The notes: generated by a model from the letters alone, not told the origin. Numbered from the stretch's first letter, positions 1 to 8,615 are shown. The stretch: DNA of 64,000 nucleotides from Mycolicibacterium septicum DSM 44393 (GCF_000455325.1 NZ_HG322952.1:673826-737825), one strand, 5' to 3'. Made by a program: numbers and translations.

Positions 1-316
1 CCATGCAGATCCCTCCCATATTTCGGTCCTTGAATACAGACCATCTGCGGTGGCAAAACTCGTCGACACGTGCGACCGCACCACGCGACCCACGAGTCAC
101 GCGCCCAGCCTGGCAACACTCCGAAAAGGTGTCGGCGACCCCTGTTTCCCTTGGCAAATGAATTCAACGTTCTGACCGGGAAGAGCTTTCTGAGAGCAAA
201 TCCGCTGCACCGTGAGGTTCCAGCCGATTCCCAGGAACATCGTGAGATGCACTAATGTTATCTATGGACGGGGGTCTTGGGCTCGTATACAGCTAACAAC
301 CCGGAGGCGAGAAAAG
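1..316. other. upstream region with no gene seen
   Basis: I see no convincing gene in this stretch on either strand. The short open frames lack ribosome sites and recognisable composition. The 3' part is the likely promoter and leader of the small secreted protein that follows; TATACA at 286-291 could be a -10 element, but no good -35 is seen. A ribosome binding site GGAGGCGAG at 303-311 lies just before the ATG at 317. Confidence 0.5.
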
Positions 317-550
317 ATGCGTTCGAAACTGATGAAGGCCGCTGTGGTCGGGCTGGGTGCGCTGGCAATTCCGGTCGGCGTCGCAGTCGCAGGAGCAGCC
401 CCGGCATCGGCCGGTCCTGAGATCTGCGCGAGCGGACCGTACGGCTACGTACAGGCTTGCGTGGAAGGTCCCGGCTGGGGCCGCTGGAACGGGTGGGACA
501 ACGGGTGGCATGGCCGCGGCCACGGACACGGCCACGGTCACGACGACTGA
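317..550 (+). CDS. small secreted His/Gly/Trp-rich protein
   Basis: This encodes a 77-residue protein that I do not recognise as a named family. The ATG at 317 is chosen because GGAGGCGAG sits just upstream and because a typical signal peptide follows at once: basic MRSKLMK, a hydrophobic stretch, then a likely signal peptidase site after APASA near residue 32. The mature part is only about 45 residues. It has two cysteines 10 residues apart that could form one disulfide, a Gly/Trp-rich middle, and a tail of alternating His and Gly (HGRGHGHGHGHDD). The tail suggests binding of a transition metal such as Ni, Cu or Zn, but that is inference from composition. The gene stands alone and is followed by a strong hairpin. 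Many small exported mycobacterial proteins have this layout with no known function. Confidence 0.7.
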   Translation: MRSKLMKAAVVGLGALAIPVGVAVAGAAPASAGPEICASGPYGYVQACVEGPGWGRWNGWDNGWHGRGHGHGHGHDD

Positions 551-569
551 TCCGGCTTTAACCACGGGT

Positions 570-613
570 AACGCCGTGGCGGGAATCCAGGCATGGATTT
601 CTGCCACGGCGTT
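570..613 (+). terminator. hairpin after the small secreted protein gene
   Basis: AACGCCGTGGC (570-580) pairs perfectly with GCCACGGCGTT (603-613) across a 22-nt loop, 20 nt after the stop codon. There is no long U run, which is usual for mycobacterial terminators. It separates the secreted peptide gene from the next gene on the same strand. Confidence 0.6.
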
Positions 614-650
614 GTTCATTTCAAGGCTCGAGTCACTCTCTTAGTTGTAG

Positions 651-663
651 TAGCGTCACCGCC
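651..663 (+). promoter_or_regulatory. leaderless-type -10 element
   Basis: TAGCGT at 651-656 is followed by exactly 7 nt and then the ATG at 664. This is the spacing expected if transcription starts on the A of the start codon. No Shine-Dalgarno sequence is present. The same hexamer with the same 7-nt spacing occurs before 45578 and 52533. Confidence 0.5.
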
Positions 664-1878
664 ATGGAGGACGTCTGGATTCTCGGCGGTTACCAGAGCG
701 ATTTCGCGCGCAACCTCACCCGCGAGCAGATCGACTTCGCCGCGATCACCCTTGAGGTCGTCGACCACACGTTGAACAGCGCCGGAATCGAGGCCACCGA
801 CATCGGCGTCGTCCATGTCGCAAACGCCTTCGGTGCGCTGTTCGCCGGGCAGACCCAGCTGGGCGCCATGCCGGCCACCGTGCATCCCGATCTGTGGGGC
901 ACCCCGGCCTCCCGTCACGAGGCCGCGTGCGCGTCGGGCAGCATCGCGATCCTCGCGGCCATCGCCGACCTGCGATCGGGCGCCTATGACAACGCCCTGG
1001 TCATCGGGGTGGAACTGGAGAAGACGGTGCCCGGCGACACCGCCGCAGCCCACCTCGGCGCCGCCGCCTGGACCGGCCATGAAGCCGACGGGGCCAAGTT
1101 CGTCTGGCCGTCGATGTTCGCCGAGGTGGCCGACGCCTACGACCAACGCTATGGCCTCGATGCCGAGCATCTCCGTGCCATCGCGGCGCTGAACTTCCGC
1201 AACGCGCGTGCCAACCCCAACGCCCAGACCCGCGACTGGACGGTGCCCGATCCGATCGGCGACGACGACGCGACCAATCCGGTGGTGGAGGGCCGGCTGC
1301 GCCGCTTCGACTGCAGCCAGATGACCGACGGCGGAGCGGGGCTGGTGCTGGTCAGCGATGCCTATCTGCGCGCGCACCCACACGCCCGGCCGATCGCCCG
1401 CATCGACGGGTGGGGCCATCGCACGGTCGGCCTCGGCCTGCGACAGAAGCTCGACCGCAGCGCCGCAGATCCGTACCTGCTGCCGCACGTACGCGACGCC
1501 GTGCTGGACGCCTTCGGCCGCGCCGAAGTGAGGCTCGACGATCTCGACGGGTTCGAGGTCCACGACTGCTTCACCCCCAGCGAGTACCTGGCCATCGACC
1601 ACATCGGGCTGACCGGCCCCGGCGAATCCTGGAAGGCCATCGAGAACGGCGAGATCGAAATCGGCGGGCGGCTGCCGATCAACCCCAGCGGCGGGCTGTT
1701 CGGGGGCGGCCATCCAGTCGGCGCGTCGGGAGTCCGCATGCTGCTCGACGCCGCCAAACAGGTCAGCGCCACCGCCGGGCCCTACCAGGTCGAGAACGCA
1801 AAAACCTTCGGCACCTTGAATTTTGGTGGCAGCACCGCAACCACCGTCAGCTTCGTCGTATCGGCGAGCAAGGAGTAG
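664..1878 (+). CDS. thiolase-like acetyl-CoA acetyltransferase (Rv0914c-like)
   Basis: A 404-residue member of the thiolase/SCP-x superfamily. The acylated cysteine is C89 in HEAACASGS. The other catalytic elements are the HDCFTPSEY stretch and the C-terminal GGHPVGASG with H350. Proteins of this non-canonical branch (lipid-transfer-associated thiolases) often act late in breakdown of branched or cyclic acyl chains, as thiolases or as retro-aldol partners; which applies here cannot be told from sequence. The gene is 2 nt upstream of a carotenoid-oxygenase-like gene. In M. tuberculosis the two neighbours Rv0914c and Rv0913c have the same order. The start is supported by the leaderless promoter; there is no SD sequence. 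Confidence 0.85.
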   Translation: MEDVWILGGYQSDFARNLTREQIDFAAITLEVVDHTLNSAGIEATDIGVVHVANAFGALFAGQTQLGAMPATVHPDLWGTPASRHEAACASGSIAILAAIADLRSGAYDNALVIGVELEKTVPGDTAAAHLGAAAWTGHEADGAKFVWPSMFAEVADAYDQRYGLDAEHLRAIAALNFRNARANPNAQTRDWTVPDPIGDDDATNPVVEGRLRRFDCSQMTDGGAGLVLVSDAYLRAHPHARPIARIDGWGHRTVGLGLRQKLDRSAADPYLLPHVRDAVLDAFGRAEVRLDDLDGFEVHDCFTPSEYLAIDHIGLTGPGESWKAIENGEIEIGGRLPINPSGGLFGGGHPVGASGVRMLLDAAKQVSATAGPYQVENAKTFGTLNFGGSTATTVSFVVSASKE

Positions 1879-1880
1879 AC

Positions 1881-3332
1881 ATGCACACCGAGATCGTCAC
1901 CAAGTTCCTGTCCACCCTGCCCGAGGACGACACCCACCCCTACCGCACCGGGGCGTGGCGGCCGCAGACCACCGAATTCGATGCCGACGATCTGCGCGTC
2001 GTCGACGGCGAGATCCCTTCCGACCTCGACGGTGTCTACCTGCGCAACACCGAGAACCCGCTGCATCCGGCGTTTCAGACCTACCACCCGTTCGACGGGG
2101 ACGGGATGCTGCACATCGTCGGCTTCCGCGACGGAAAAGCGTTCTACCGCAACAGGTTCATCCGCACCGACGGCTTCCTGGCCGAGAACGAGGCCGGTGG
2201 CCCGCTGTGGCCCGGTATCGCCGAGCCCGTCGAACTGGCCCGCCGCGACCACGGCTGGGGTGCCCGCACGCTGATGAAGGACGCCTCCAGCACGGATGTC
2301 ACCGTGCACCGCGGGGTCGCGCTCACCAGCTTCTACCAGTGCGGCGACCTGTACCGCATCGACCCGTACACCGGGGACACCCTGGGCAAGGAGGACTGGG
2401 GTGGGGCCTTCCCCGCCGAATGGGGCGTGTCGGCACATCCCAAGGCCGACGACGCGACCGGTGAACTGCTGTTCTTCAACTACGGCAAGCAGGCTCCGTA
2501 CATGCACTACGGCGTGGTCGACGCCGACAACCGCCTGGTGCACTACGCCGACGTCGAACTGCCCGGGCCCCGGTTGCCCCACGACATGGCGTTCACCGAA
2601 AACTACGTGATTCTCAACGACTTTCCGTTGTTCTGGGATGCCGAGTTCCTCAAGAACAACGTGTACCTGCCGAAGCTGCACCGCGACATGCCATCCCGCT
2701 TCGCCGTCCTCCCCCGCCGCGGAACGTCCGGCGACGTCAAGTGGTTCGAGGCCGACACCACCTACGTCCTGCATTTCACCAACGCCTACGAGGACGGCGA
2801 CGAAATCGTGCTCGACGGATTCTTCCAAGGCAACGCGGCACCGGCGCTGGCGCTCGACAAGATGCAGACCAGGCTGCACCGCTGGCGGTTCAACCTCCTC
2901 ACCGGCCAGACCCGCGAGGAGCAATTGTCGGACAGCATCACCGAATTCGGAATGATCAACCCCGGCTATGCCGGACGCGACTACCGCTACGCCTATGCCG
3001 CCACGGGGAAGCCGGGCTGGTTCCTGTTCGACGGCCTCGTCCGCCACGACCTGCACACCGGATCCGAACAGCGCTTCGCCTTCGAGGACGGGGTATACGG
3101 CAGCGAGACCGCGATGGCGCCTCGAGTGGGCAGCCGTGGCGAGGACGACGGCTACCTGGTCACCATCACCACCGACATGAACGACGACGCGTCCTACTGC
3201 CTGGTGTTCGAGGCCGCCCGGGTCGCCGACGGTCCGGTGTGCAAACTTGCTCTGCCGGAACGAGTTTCCAGCGGAACCCATTCCACCTGGGCTCCGGGTG
3301 ACCAGCTGCGCCGATGGCTCGTACGTGACTGA
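1881..3332 (+). CDS. carotenoid oxygenase family dioxygenase (Rv0913c-like)
   Basis: This is a 483-residue member of the carotenoid/stilbene cleavage oxygenase family, seven-bladed propellers with a non-haem Fe(II) held by four histidines. Candidate ligands are visible in blade order: VSAHPKADD, LPHDMAF, VLHFTNAYEDGD and, at the C-terminus, SGTHSTWAP. The family cleaves conjugated or aryl C=C bonds with O2; the substrate here is unknown. The start is the ATG at 1881, 2 nt after the thiolase stop and preceded by AAGGAG, so the pair is almost surely co-transcribed. The 3' end overlaps the next gene by 8 nt. Confidence 0.85.
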   Translation: MHTEIVTKFLSTLPEDDTHPYRTGAWRPQTTEFDADDLRVVDGEIPSDLDGVYLRNTENPLHPAFQTYHPFDGDGMLHIVGFRDGKAFYRNRFIRTDGFLAENEAGGPLWPGIAEPVELARRDHGWGARTLMKDASSTDVTVHRGVALTSFYQCGDLYRIDPYTGDTLGKEDWGGAFPAEWGVSAHPKADDATGELLFFNYGKQAPYMHYGVVDADNRLVHYADVELPGPRLPHDMAFTENYVILNDFPLFWDAEFLKNNVYLPKLHRDMPSRFAVLPRRGTSGDVKWFEADTTYVLHFTNAYEDGDEIVLDGFFQGNAAPALALDKMQTRLHRWRFNLLTGQTREEQLSDSITEFGMINPGYAGRDYRYAYAATGKPGWFLFDGLVRHDLHTGSEQRFAFEDGVYGSETAMAPRVGSRGEDDGYLVTITTDMNDDASYCLVFEAARVADGPVCKLALPERVSSGTHSTWAPGDQLRRWLVRD

Positions 3333-4233
3333 CGCACCCGGCGGCACCAACGCCGTCGGGCAGATGCTGGGCCTGGTCGGCGACGAGTGGACGCTGCTGG
3401 TGATGCAACAGGCCCTGTTGGGCGCCACCCGCTACGGCCAGTTCACCACCCGGCTCCCGATCTCCAACTCGGTGCTGACCCGCCGCCTGGCCTCCCTGAC
3501 CGAAGACGGCCTGCTGCAACGCCACCGCTATCAGGAGCGGCCGCCACGCGACGAGTACCTGACCACCGCACGCGGGCGGGCACTGTGGCCGGTACTGGTG
3601 TCGATCTGGGAATGGGAGCGCCACTGGGTGCCCGAACACCGTGAGCCACTGCCCAAGATGCGGCACCTGCGCTGCGGCGCCGATTTCACGCCGGTCCTCA
3701 CCTGCGCCGGCTGCGGTGCCCCGACGACGGCCGGCGAGGTGGCCGCCGCGTGGGGGCCGAGCGGGGGCTGGTCGCGGTCGCTGCCGGAGGTGACGACCCG
3801 GCGCCGATCCGCCGACGACCGGCGCGACTCCCCCTCGGGCCTGTTCCCTCAGACCATGAGCGTGCTCGGAAACCGCTGGGCCTTCGCGATCATGGTCGCC
3901 GCCTTCACCGGCATCTCCAGGTTCTCGGACTTCCAACGGGTGCTGGCGGCGCCGCCCGCGTCGCTCGCCGACCGCTTGCAGACGTTCCGGGCCAACGGCA
4001 TTCTCACCACCGCAGACGAGGACCCCCGATACCGGCTGACGCCGAAGGGTGCCGCGTTCCTGCCGGTGCTGGTGACGGCGCTGGCCTGGGCGCAGCGGTC
4101 GTTCCCAGGCGTCGAGGGCCCCGCGGTGATCCTCACGCACACCGGATGTGGACACGGCTTCTCCCCGGTGCTGAGGTGCGATCAATGCGGCGAGCGGCTC
4201 ACCGGGGCAGCGGTGTCCGCCGTCGAATCGTGA
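3325..4233 (+). CDS. tandem HxlR-type winged-helix regulator
   Basis: A 302-residue protein from the GTG at 3325, which overlaps the previous stop (GTGACTGA); an upstream in-frame start at 3247 would overlap far more. It contains two HxlR-type winged-helix domains in one chain. The first begins with a segment containing VGDEWTLLVMQQAL and the second with LGNRWAFAIMVAAF. Each is followed by a short Cys-rich tail (CGADFTPVLTCAGCG and CGHGFSPVLRCDQCG). Ordinary HxlR proteins are about 110-150 residues and bind DNA as dimers, so this one resembles a covalent dimer. The paired CxxC sets may bind zinc. It probably regulates the upstream enzymes or the convergent efflux gene; both are inference. Confidence 0.8.
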   Translation: MTDAPGGTNAVGQMLGLVGDEWTLLVMQQALLGATRYGQFTTRLPISNSVLTRRLASLTEDGLLQRHRYQERPPRDEYLTTARGRALWPVLVSIWEWERHWVPEHREPLPKMRHLRCGADFTPVLTCAGCGAPTTAGEVAAAWGPSGGWSRSLPEVTTRRRSADDRRDSPSGLFPQTMSVLGNRWAFAIMVAAFTGISRFSDFQRVLAAPPASLADRLQTFRANGILTTADEDPRYRLTPKGAAFLPVLVTALAWAQRSFPGVEGPAVILTHTGCGHGFSPVLRCDQCGERLTGAAVSAVES

Positions 4234-5371
4234 TGGCCGGCATTGTCAGTAGCGCGATCCCGGTGAGCACTGCAGCGACCCACACCGGCCCGAGGTGTCC
4301 CGCCGGGCCGGCGAGCGCGGCGGCAGCCAGTGCCGGGCCGCAGGTCGCTCCGGTGTTCAGGGCCGCCGTCGCGTACGCGCCGCCCATCGTCGGAGCCCCC
4401 GACGCCGCGTAGAGCACTCGGGCGATGAGCGTGCTCCCCACCGCGAACGCCGAGATTCCTTGCACCAGGACCAGAATCAGCAACACCACCGGATGAGCCG
4501 CCAAGGTGGCCACCGCAATCCAGCCGACGAGCAACAGCGGACCACCCACTCCGATGACGAGGCGGGGACGATGATCGGAGTACCGGCCGGCCAGCGTCAC
4601 ACCGATGAACGACCCGAACCCGAAGAGCACCAGCGCCACCGGCACCCACAGCTCCGGCAAGCCGGCGATGTCGGTGACGATGGGCGCCAGGAACGTGAAA
4701 GTGGCGAAGGTGCCCGCATTGACCAGCGCGGCGAGGAGGAGGGCCGATGCCAATCTCCGCGATTTGAGTTGAGCGAGCTCATCACGTAGCGCCGGGGCAT
4801 CGACCGCGGGGACCGAATTCCCTTCAGCACGACGAGGAATCCCGTGCAGGATGCCGAGTGCGGCGGGAAGACACAGCAGTGCGATCGCCCAGAACGCCGA
4901 CCGCCATCCCAACAGCGCACCCAGCATCGCGCCGCCGGGCACACCCGCGATGGTCGCAACTGTCGTCCCGCCGAGCAGTACCGACAACGCGCGCCCCTTC
5001 TGGTCCGCCGCCACCAGCGCGGCGGCCGTGCTGAGCGCGACCGCCAAGAATCCGGCGTTGGCGAGCGCGGCGACGACACGGGTGCCGAAGAGGACCGGGA
5101 AGTTCGGTGTCAGCGCGCCGACGATGTGGCAGAGCGCGAAGACCACCACACAGCCGAGCAGGCTCCTGCGGGCCGGCCACCGGCGCGCGAGCACCGCCAT
5201 GGCCGGCGCACCGATGACCATTCCGACCGCAAAGGCGGAGGTCAGTAGGCCGGCCGCGCCGACCGTGACGCCGAGACCGGCAGCGATATCCGGGACGAGC
5301 CCGGCAAGCATGAATTCCGAGGTACCCATGGCGAAAACCGCCAGGGCAAGAAGATGAAGAGCGAGAGGCAT
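4199..5371 (-). CDS. MFS drug efflux transporter (Cmx/CmrA-like)
   Basis: A 390-residue major facilitator protein with about 12 hydrophobic helices. The N-terminus (FAMGTSEFMLAGLVPDIA) and the loop after helix 2 (APAMAVLARRWPARRS) match the Cmx/CmrA chloramphenicol exporter group in my memory of the family. It would sit in the cytoplasmic membrane and export small hydrophobic compounds by proton antiport; the real substrate is not known. It runs towards the HxlR gene, and their 3' ends overlap by 35 nt. The 5' region carries a perfect palindrome GAGACGTCTC at 5401-5410, a possible operator. Confidence 0.82.
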   Translation of the reverse strand: MPLALHLLALAVFAMGTSEFMLAGLVPDIAAGLGVTVGAAGLLTSAFAVGMVIGAPAMAVLARRWPARRSLLGCVVVFALCHIVGALTPNFPVLFGTRVVAALANAGFLAVALSTAAALVAADQKGRALSVLLGGTTVATIAGVPGGAMLGALLGWRSAFWAIALLCLPAALGILHGIPRRAEGNSVPAVDAPALRDELAQLKSRRLASALLLAALVNAGTFATFTFLAPIVTDIAGLPELWVPVALVLFGFGSFIGVTLAGRYSDHRPRLVIGVGGPLLLVGWIAVATLAAHPVVLLILVLVQGISAFAVGSTLIARVLYAASGAPTMGGAYATAALNTGATCGPALAAAALAGPAGHLGPVWVAAVLTGIALLTMPAITIRRRTPLPR

Positions 5372-5566
5372 CGAGTACTCCGAGGCAAGAGAACGAACAG
5401 GAGACGTCTCGTCACCACGGCCAGCACCCCGAGAAGGAAGCTGAAGTGTCAGTGATTCAGGGGGCTGACGGCGTGACCGAAAGCCCCCGACGTGTGCGCT
5501 TCAGGACTCGACATTCCGCCACCCTACTAAAGGCCCCCGGCAGTCGCGCAACCGAAAATCCGCCCG
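5372..5566. other. intergenic region with palindrome and hairpin
   Basis: No gene is seen here. It holds the MFS promoter region with the palindrome GAGACGTCTC (5401-5410), and a hairpin of GGGGGCT (5460-5466) with AGCCCCC (5482-5488). The hairpin lies downstream of the acetyltransferase gene on the minus strand and could end its transcript. Confidence 0.4.
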
Positions 5567-6157
5567 TCACCGGTCCAGCCGGAACCGCAGATTGTTGCGC
5601 GCCGCCGGCCATTCGATGTCCAGGATCGAGTACACGACGGTGTCGCGACGGGAGCCGTCGGGCAGCACCTGTTGGCTGCGCAGCACTCCGTCGAGCTTGG
5701 CGCCGAGCCGTTCGATGGCCGCACGGCTGGCGAAATTGAAGAAATGGGTGCGGAATTCCACTGCCACACAATTCAACTCGTCGAAGGCATGGCCGAGCAT
5801 CAACAGCTTGGTCTCGGCGTTGATGCCGGTGCGCCGCGCTGCAGCGGTGTACCAGGTGTGCCCGATCTCCAGCCTCCTGTTCGGGCCGTCGACATGCAGA
5901 TAGCTCGACGACCCCACCAGCTTGCCGTCGAGGTCCCGCACCACGAAGGTCACGCCGTGATCGGCAGCGCGCAGCTCGAACATGCGCTGCACCCACTCGG
6001 CGGCACCGCCGGGCTTCGGCGTCATCGTGTACCAGAGCGTCCCCAGCTCACCGTCGGCCGCCGCAGCGTCGATCTCCGGGACGTGTCCCGTCGTCAACGG
6101 CTCCAGCGTCACCCAGCGTTGCCCGGTCAACTCCACGGGTTTCACGAATTCGCCCAT
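5567..6157 (-). CDS. GNAT family acetyltransferase (RimJ/RimL type)
   Basis: A 196-residue GNAT protein, likely a cytoplasmic acetyl-CoA-dependent N-acetyltransferase. The middle shows the family pattern: the strand GVTFVVRDLDGKLVGSSSYL, then the acetyl-CoA loop region around TAAARRTGINAETKLLML, where a classic QxxGxG/A is replaced by RRTGINAE as in the RimJ/RimL-like group. The C-terminal segment NFASRAAIERLGAKLDGVLR is the typical late helix and turn. The target (protein N-terminus, amino acid or drug) cannot be told. It is 16 nt downstream of the small membrane protein gene and probably shares its transcript. Confidence 0.8.
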   Translation of the reverse strand: MGEFVKPVELTGQRWVTLEPLTTGHVPEIDAAAADGELGTLWYTMTPKPGGAAEWVQRMFELRAADHGVTFVVRDLDGKLVGSSSYLHVDGPNRRLEIGHTWYTAAARRTGINAETKLLMLGHAFDELNCVAVEFRTHFFNFASRAAIERLGAKLDGVLRSQQVLPDGSRRDTVVYSILDIEWPAARNNLRFRLDR

Positions 6158-6173
6158 CAGCTCTACCTCTCGC

Positions 6174-6596
6174 TCATCGGCGGCCGCCGAACGTCGCCAA
6201 CAACGACCACACCGAACACAACCCTGCCAGCACCGCCATGGCGCCCCCGACGTACAGGCCGTAGCCCGCGGCCACCGGCGCCTTCACGTTGAGCGTGTAG
6301 TACCACACCGTCACCGCCACCAGGGCCAGTGAAAGCACCAGCCCCGCAGCCGAAGCCCACCGCTGCGACAGGCCGCGCCCGGCCATCGCCCCGGCCACGA
6401 TCAGGGCCGCCCCCAGCAAAACGATCAGCTGCCCGGCGCCGAAACCATGAGGCAGCACGATGCTGCCCACCGCCCCGCCGATCGCATTGGCCCGGCCGCC
6501 GCCGTTGGCACTGGTGGTCAGCCACGGCAACCAGGCCACGACCACCAGAACCGCAGCACACAGTGCCACCAGCCAACCTGGACGAAGACGAACCAT
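6174..6596 (-). CDS. four-helix membrane protein, unknown function
   Basis: A 140-residue integral membrane protein with four predicted helices, near residues 8-25, 55-75, 83-101 and 111-133. I do not recognise a functional family; Trp-Leu-Pro-Trp-Leu at residues 22-26 ends the first helix. The start codon is preceded by TAGTCT and 7 nt, a leaderless-type promoter, and the divergent cupin gene starts only 19 nt away, so the two promoters must overlap. Confidence 0.65.
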   Translation of the reverse strand: MVRLRPGWLVALCAAVLVVVAWLPWLTTSANGGGRANAIGGAVGSIVLPHGFGAGQLIVLLGAALIVAGAMAGRGLSQRWASAAGLVLSLALVAVTVWYYTLNVKAPVAAGYGLYVGGAMAVLAGLCSVWSLLATFGGRR

Positions 6597-6615
6597 AGCG
6601 ACGAGACTATCGGGT

Positions 6616-7062
6616 GTGACCGAACTACCTGACTGGGCCAGAGAGCTCGATCTCGCTCCGCACCCCGAGGGCGGCTGGTACCGCGAGACCTGGCGCAGCG
6701 AACTGACGATCAGCCAGGCCTCGCTGCCGACGGGCTACTCGGGGCCGCGCGACGCCGGCACCGCGATCCTGTTCCTGCTGATGCCAGGCCAGCAGTCGGC
6801 GTGGCACACCGTGCGCAGTGCCGAGCTGTGGTTCCACCACCGGGGCAGCCCCCTGGTCCTGGAGATCGGCGAGGAAAAGGACACCGCGAAAAGCCTTCTG
6901 CTGGGCCCAGACATCGCCGCCGGGCAGCACCCGCAACTGCTCGTGCCACCCGGCCACTGGCAACGCGCCAAGCCGCGCGACGACGAGCCCACGCTGGTCA
7001 GTTGTGTGGTGGTGCCGGGATTCGACTTCGCCGACTTCGCGCTCGGCGCGACTACCGACTGA
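6616..7062 (+). CDS. Cupin_5 (DUF985) domain protein
   Basis: A 148-residue single-domain cupin from the GTG at 6616, chosen because upstream in-frame codons run into the divergent gene. The family signature LDLAPHPEGGWYRETWRS is at residues 10-27, and the cupin barrel continues through SAWHTVRSAELWFHHRGSP. Members are small cytoplasmic beta-barrels found in many bacteria and fungi; their reaction is not established, though some relatives act as sugar or nucleotide-sugar epimerases. It ends 11 nt inside the convergent BKACE gene. Confidence 0.75.
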   Translation: MTELPDWARELDLAPHPEGGWYRETWRSELTISQASLPTGYSGPRDAGTAILFLLMPGQQSAWHTVRSAELWFHHRGSPLVLEIGEEKDTAKSLLLGPDIAAGQHPQLLVPPGHWQRAKPRDDEPTLVSCVVVPGFDFADFALGATTD

Positions 7063-7777
7063 GCAGGTCCACCGCCGCGGCCACCAGCGCCTCGTTGTCC
7101 CATGCGATGCCGCCGTCCGGCAGGAGCAGGGTGTCCTCCAGCCCGATCCGGGCCTGCGCACCGCGAACCCCTGCGTGTTGCAGTAACGGCCAACAGCTTT
7201 CGTCCATGCCGTGCAACAACGCGGGCACCGACGGCGCAGCCGCGCCCACCACGGTGAGCAGGGCATCGGCCGTGTCGGTATCGCCGTCGGGCGGCAGCTC
7301 GATCATCACCCGCATGCAGTGCTCGGCGAGTTCGGAGGAGGCCCACGCCGCGGCCGCATCGGCATGGAACAACCCGGCCTCGACTCCTATGCCCCTGTCC
7401 AGCAGCAGCCGGGCCAGATCCTCGGCACCCGGCTCGTGCCAGTTCACCGACGCGAAATCGGGAAGCTCCGACCACTCCTCGACCGCCCGCAGCCGAGCGC
7501 GCGGATCGGGAAGTGCCCAGTAGCCCGTCGTCACGCCGAGCGGCAGGCCCGGCACCTTGTGCCGCACCGCCGCAACCGCTGCGTCCACGGCATCGGCCGC
7601 CAGCGAGTCCGTGCCGTTCGCGGTCTTGGGATGCAGATGCACGGCCTGCGCCCCGGCCCGATGTGCGGCGACGGCCGCATCGGCGAGTTGCTCGGGGGTG
7701 ACCGGCAGGGCCGGGTGTTGATCCGGGGTACGCGCGCCGTTCACGCACGCCTTGAGATACGTCGGGTTGCCGGGCAT
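7052..7777 (-). CDS. BKACE (DUF849) beta-keto acid cleavage enzyme
   Basis: About 241 residues from the ATG at 7777; a GTG at 7801 would add eight residues. The sequence fits the beta-keto acid cleavage enzyme family, zinc-dependent TIM barrels that condense a beta-keto acid with acetyl-CoA and split it. Visible hallmarks are KACVNGART at the first strand, AVHLHPK, where HxH-type histidines bind Zn2+, SVNWHEPG, and the C-terminal VRGAQARIGLEDTLLLPDG. Members of the family act on many beta-keto acids, so the substrate is open. It lies directly downstream of the VOC gene and at the tail of the catabolic operon, where a terminal carbon-chain cleavage would make sense. Confidence 0.75.
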   Translation of the reverse strand: MPGNPTYLKACVNGARTPDQHPALPVTPEQLADAAVAAHRAGAQAVHLHPKTANGTDSLAADAVDAAVAAVRHKVPGLPLGVTTGYWALPDPRARLRAVEEWSELPDFASVNWHEPGAEDLARLLLDRGIGVEAGLFHADAAAAWASSELAEHCMRVMIELPPDGDTDTADALLTVVGAAAPSVPALLHGMDESCWPLLQHAGVRGAQARIGLEDTLLLPDGGIAWDNEALVAAAVDLLSR

Positions 7778-7817
7778 GCCTTCATGCTTACCCGCGCGCA
7801 CCCCGGTTCACACGCGA

Positions 7818-8591
7818 TCAGTCCTGCAGCGACGACAGATTGAACCCGGCACCGGTCGGATCGGCCACCGCGGCAAGCCGCCCGTACGGTGTGTCCTCGG
7901 CCGCGCGCACCACCGAGCCGCCGTTGGCGACGATCAGCTCGATCGTCTTGTCCACGTCATCGGCGCCGAAGAAGGTGGTCCACGTCGACGGAGCGCCCTC
8001 GGGGATGAAGGCCGTTCCGTCCATCACGCCGAGCAGTTCCTCGCCGCCGAACGACGCTGTGCTGTACCGGAATTCATCGGTGTCCGAGACGGTCTGGGTG
8101 GTCCAGCCGAACACCGTGCGGTAGAAGTCCAGCGCCTTGGCGTAGTCGCTGGTGGTCAGCTGGTGATACACCGGGGCGCCGGCCTCGTTGAACAATGCGA
8201 AACCCTCGTGCCCGCCCGGTTGCCAGATACCGAAGAACCCGTTGGTGGTATCGGTCATCATCGCCATCCGGCCCTTGGCCGGGATGTCCATCACACCGCC
8301 GCAGTTGCCACCACCCGCAGCGATGGCCGCCGCCACCGTGGCATCGGCATCGGCGGTGTGCAGGTAGGTGGTCCAGGCATCCGGTGCGTTCCACTGCGGG
8401 TCATTGCTCATCAGACCCGCCACCACGTTGCCGTCGACGGATGCGGTGACGTAGCCGCCGTACTCGGGCCCGCCGGTCTCGTACGTCCAGCCGAACACCG
8501 CACCGTAGAACTGCTGGGCACGCTCAAGGTCGGACGTGGTCAGGTCGATCCAGTTGGGGGCGCCCAGCGGCGCGCTCTGACGGGTAACCAC
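7818..8591 (-). CDS. two-domain VOC/glyoxalase-like protein (Rv0577-like)
   Basis: A 257-residue protein made of two vicinal-oxygen-chelate modules. The first starts with GAPNWIDLTTSDLERAQQFY and ends near GFFGIWQPG. The second starts with GAPVYHQLTTSDYAKALDFY and ends at GAGFNLSSL. It resembles the mycobacterial Rv0577/Rv0911 group, which are not classical glyoxalase I enzymes and whose chemistry is unsettled. The GTG at 8591 is chosen because AAGGAG lies 7 nt upstream. A related but separate paralogue is at 44262. It may be the last or last-but-one gene of the catabolic operon. Confidence 0.8.
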   Translation of the reverse strand: MVTRQSAPLGAPNWIDLTTSDLERAQQFYGAVFGWTYETGGPEYGGYVTASVDGNVVAGLMSNDPQWNAPDAWTTYLHTADADATVAAAIAAGGGNCGGVMDIPAKGRMAMMTDTTNGFFGIWQPGGHEGFALFNEAGAPVYHQLTTSDYAKALDFYRTVFGWTTQTVSDTDEFRYSTASFGGEELLGVMDGTAFIPEGAPSTWTTFFGADDVDKTIELIVANGGSVVRAAEDTPYGRLAAVADPTGAGFNLSSLQD

Positions 8592-8615
8592 GATGGTGTC
8601 TCCTTCACGGTGAGT

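Noticed and set aside
1782..3428. A 548-codon minus-strand open frame
   Set aside because: It lies opposite the carotenoid-oxygenase-like gene, which has all four iron ligands. The antisense translation is low-complexity Val/Gly/His.
4199..4233. Overlap of the HxlR and MFS genes as a sign of a frameshift
   Set aside because: Both proteins end with normal-looking C-termini; a 35-nt overlap of convergent genes is common in compact GC-rich genomes.
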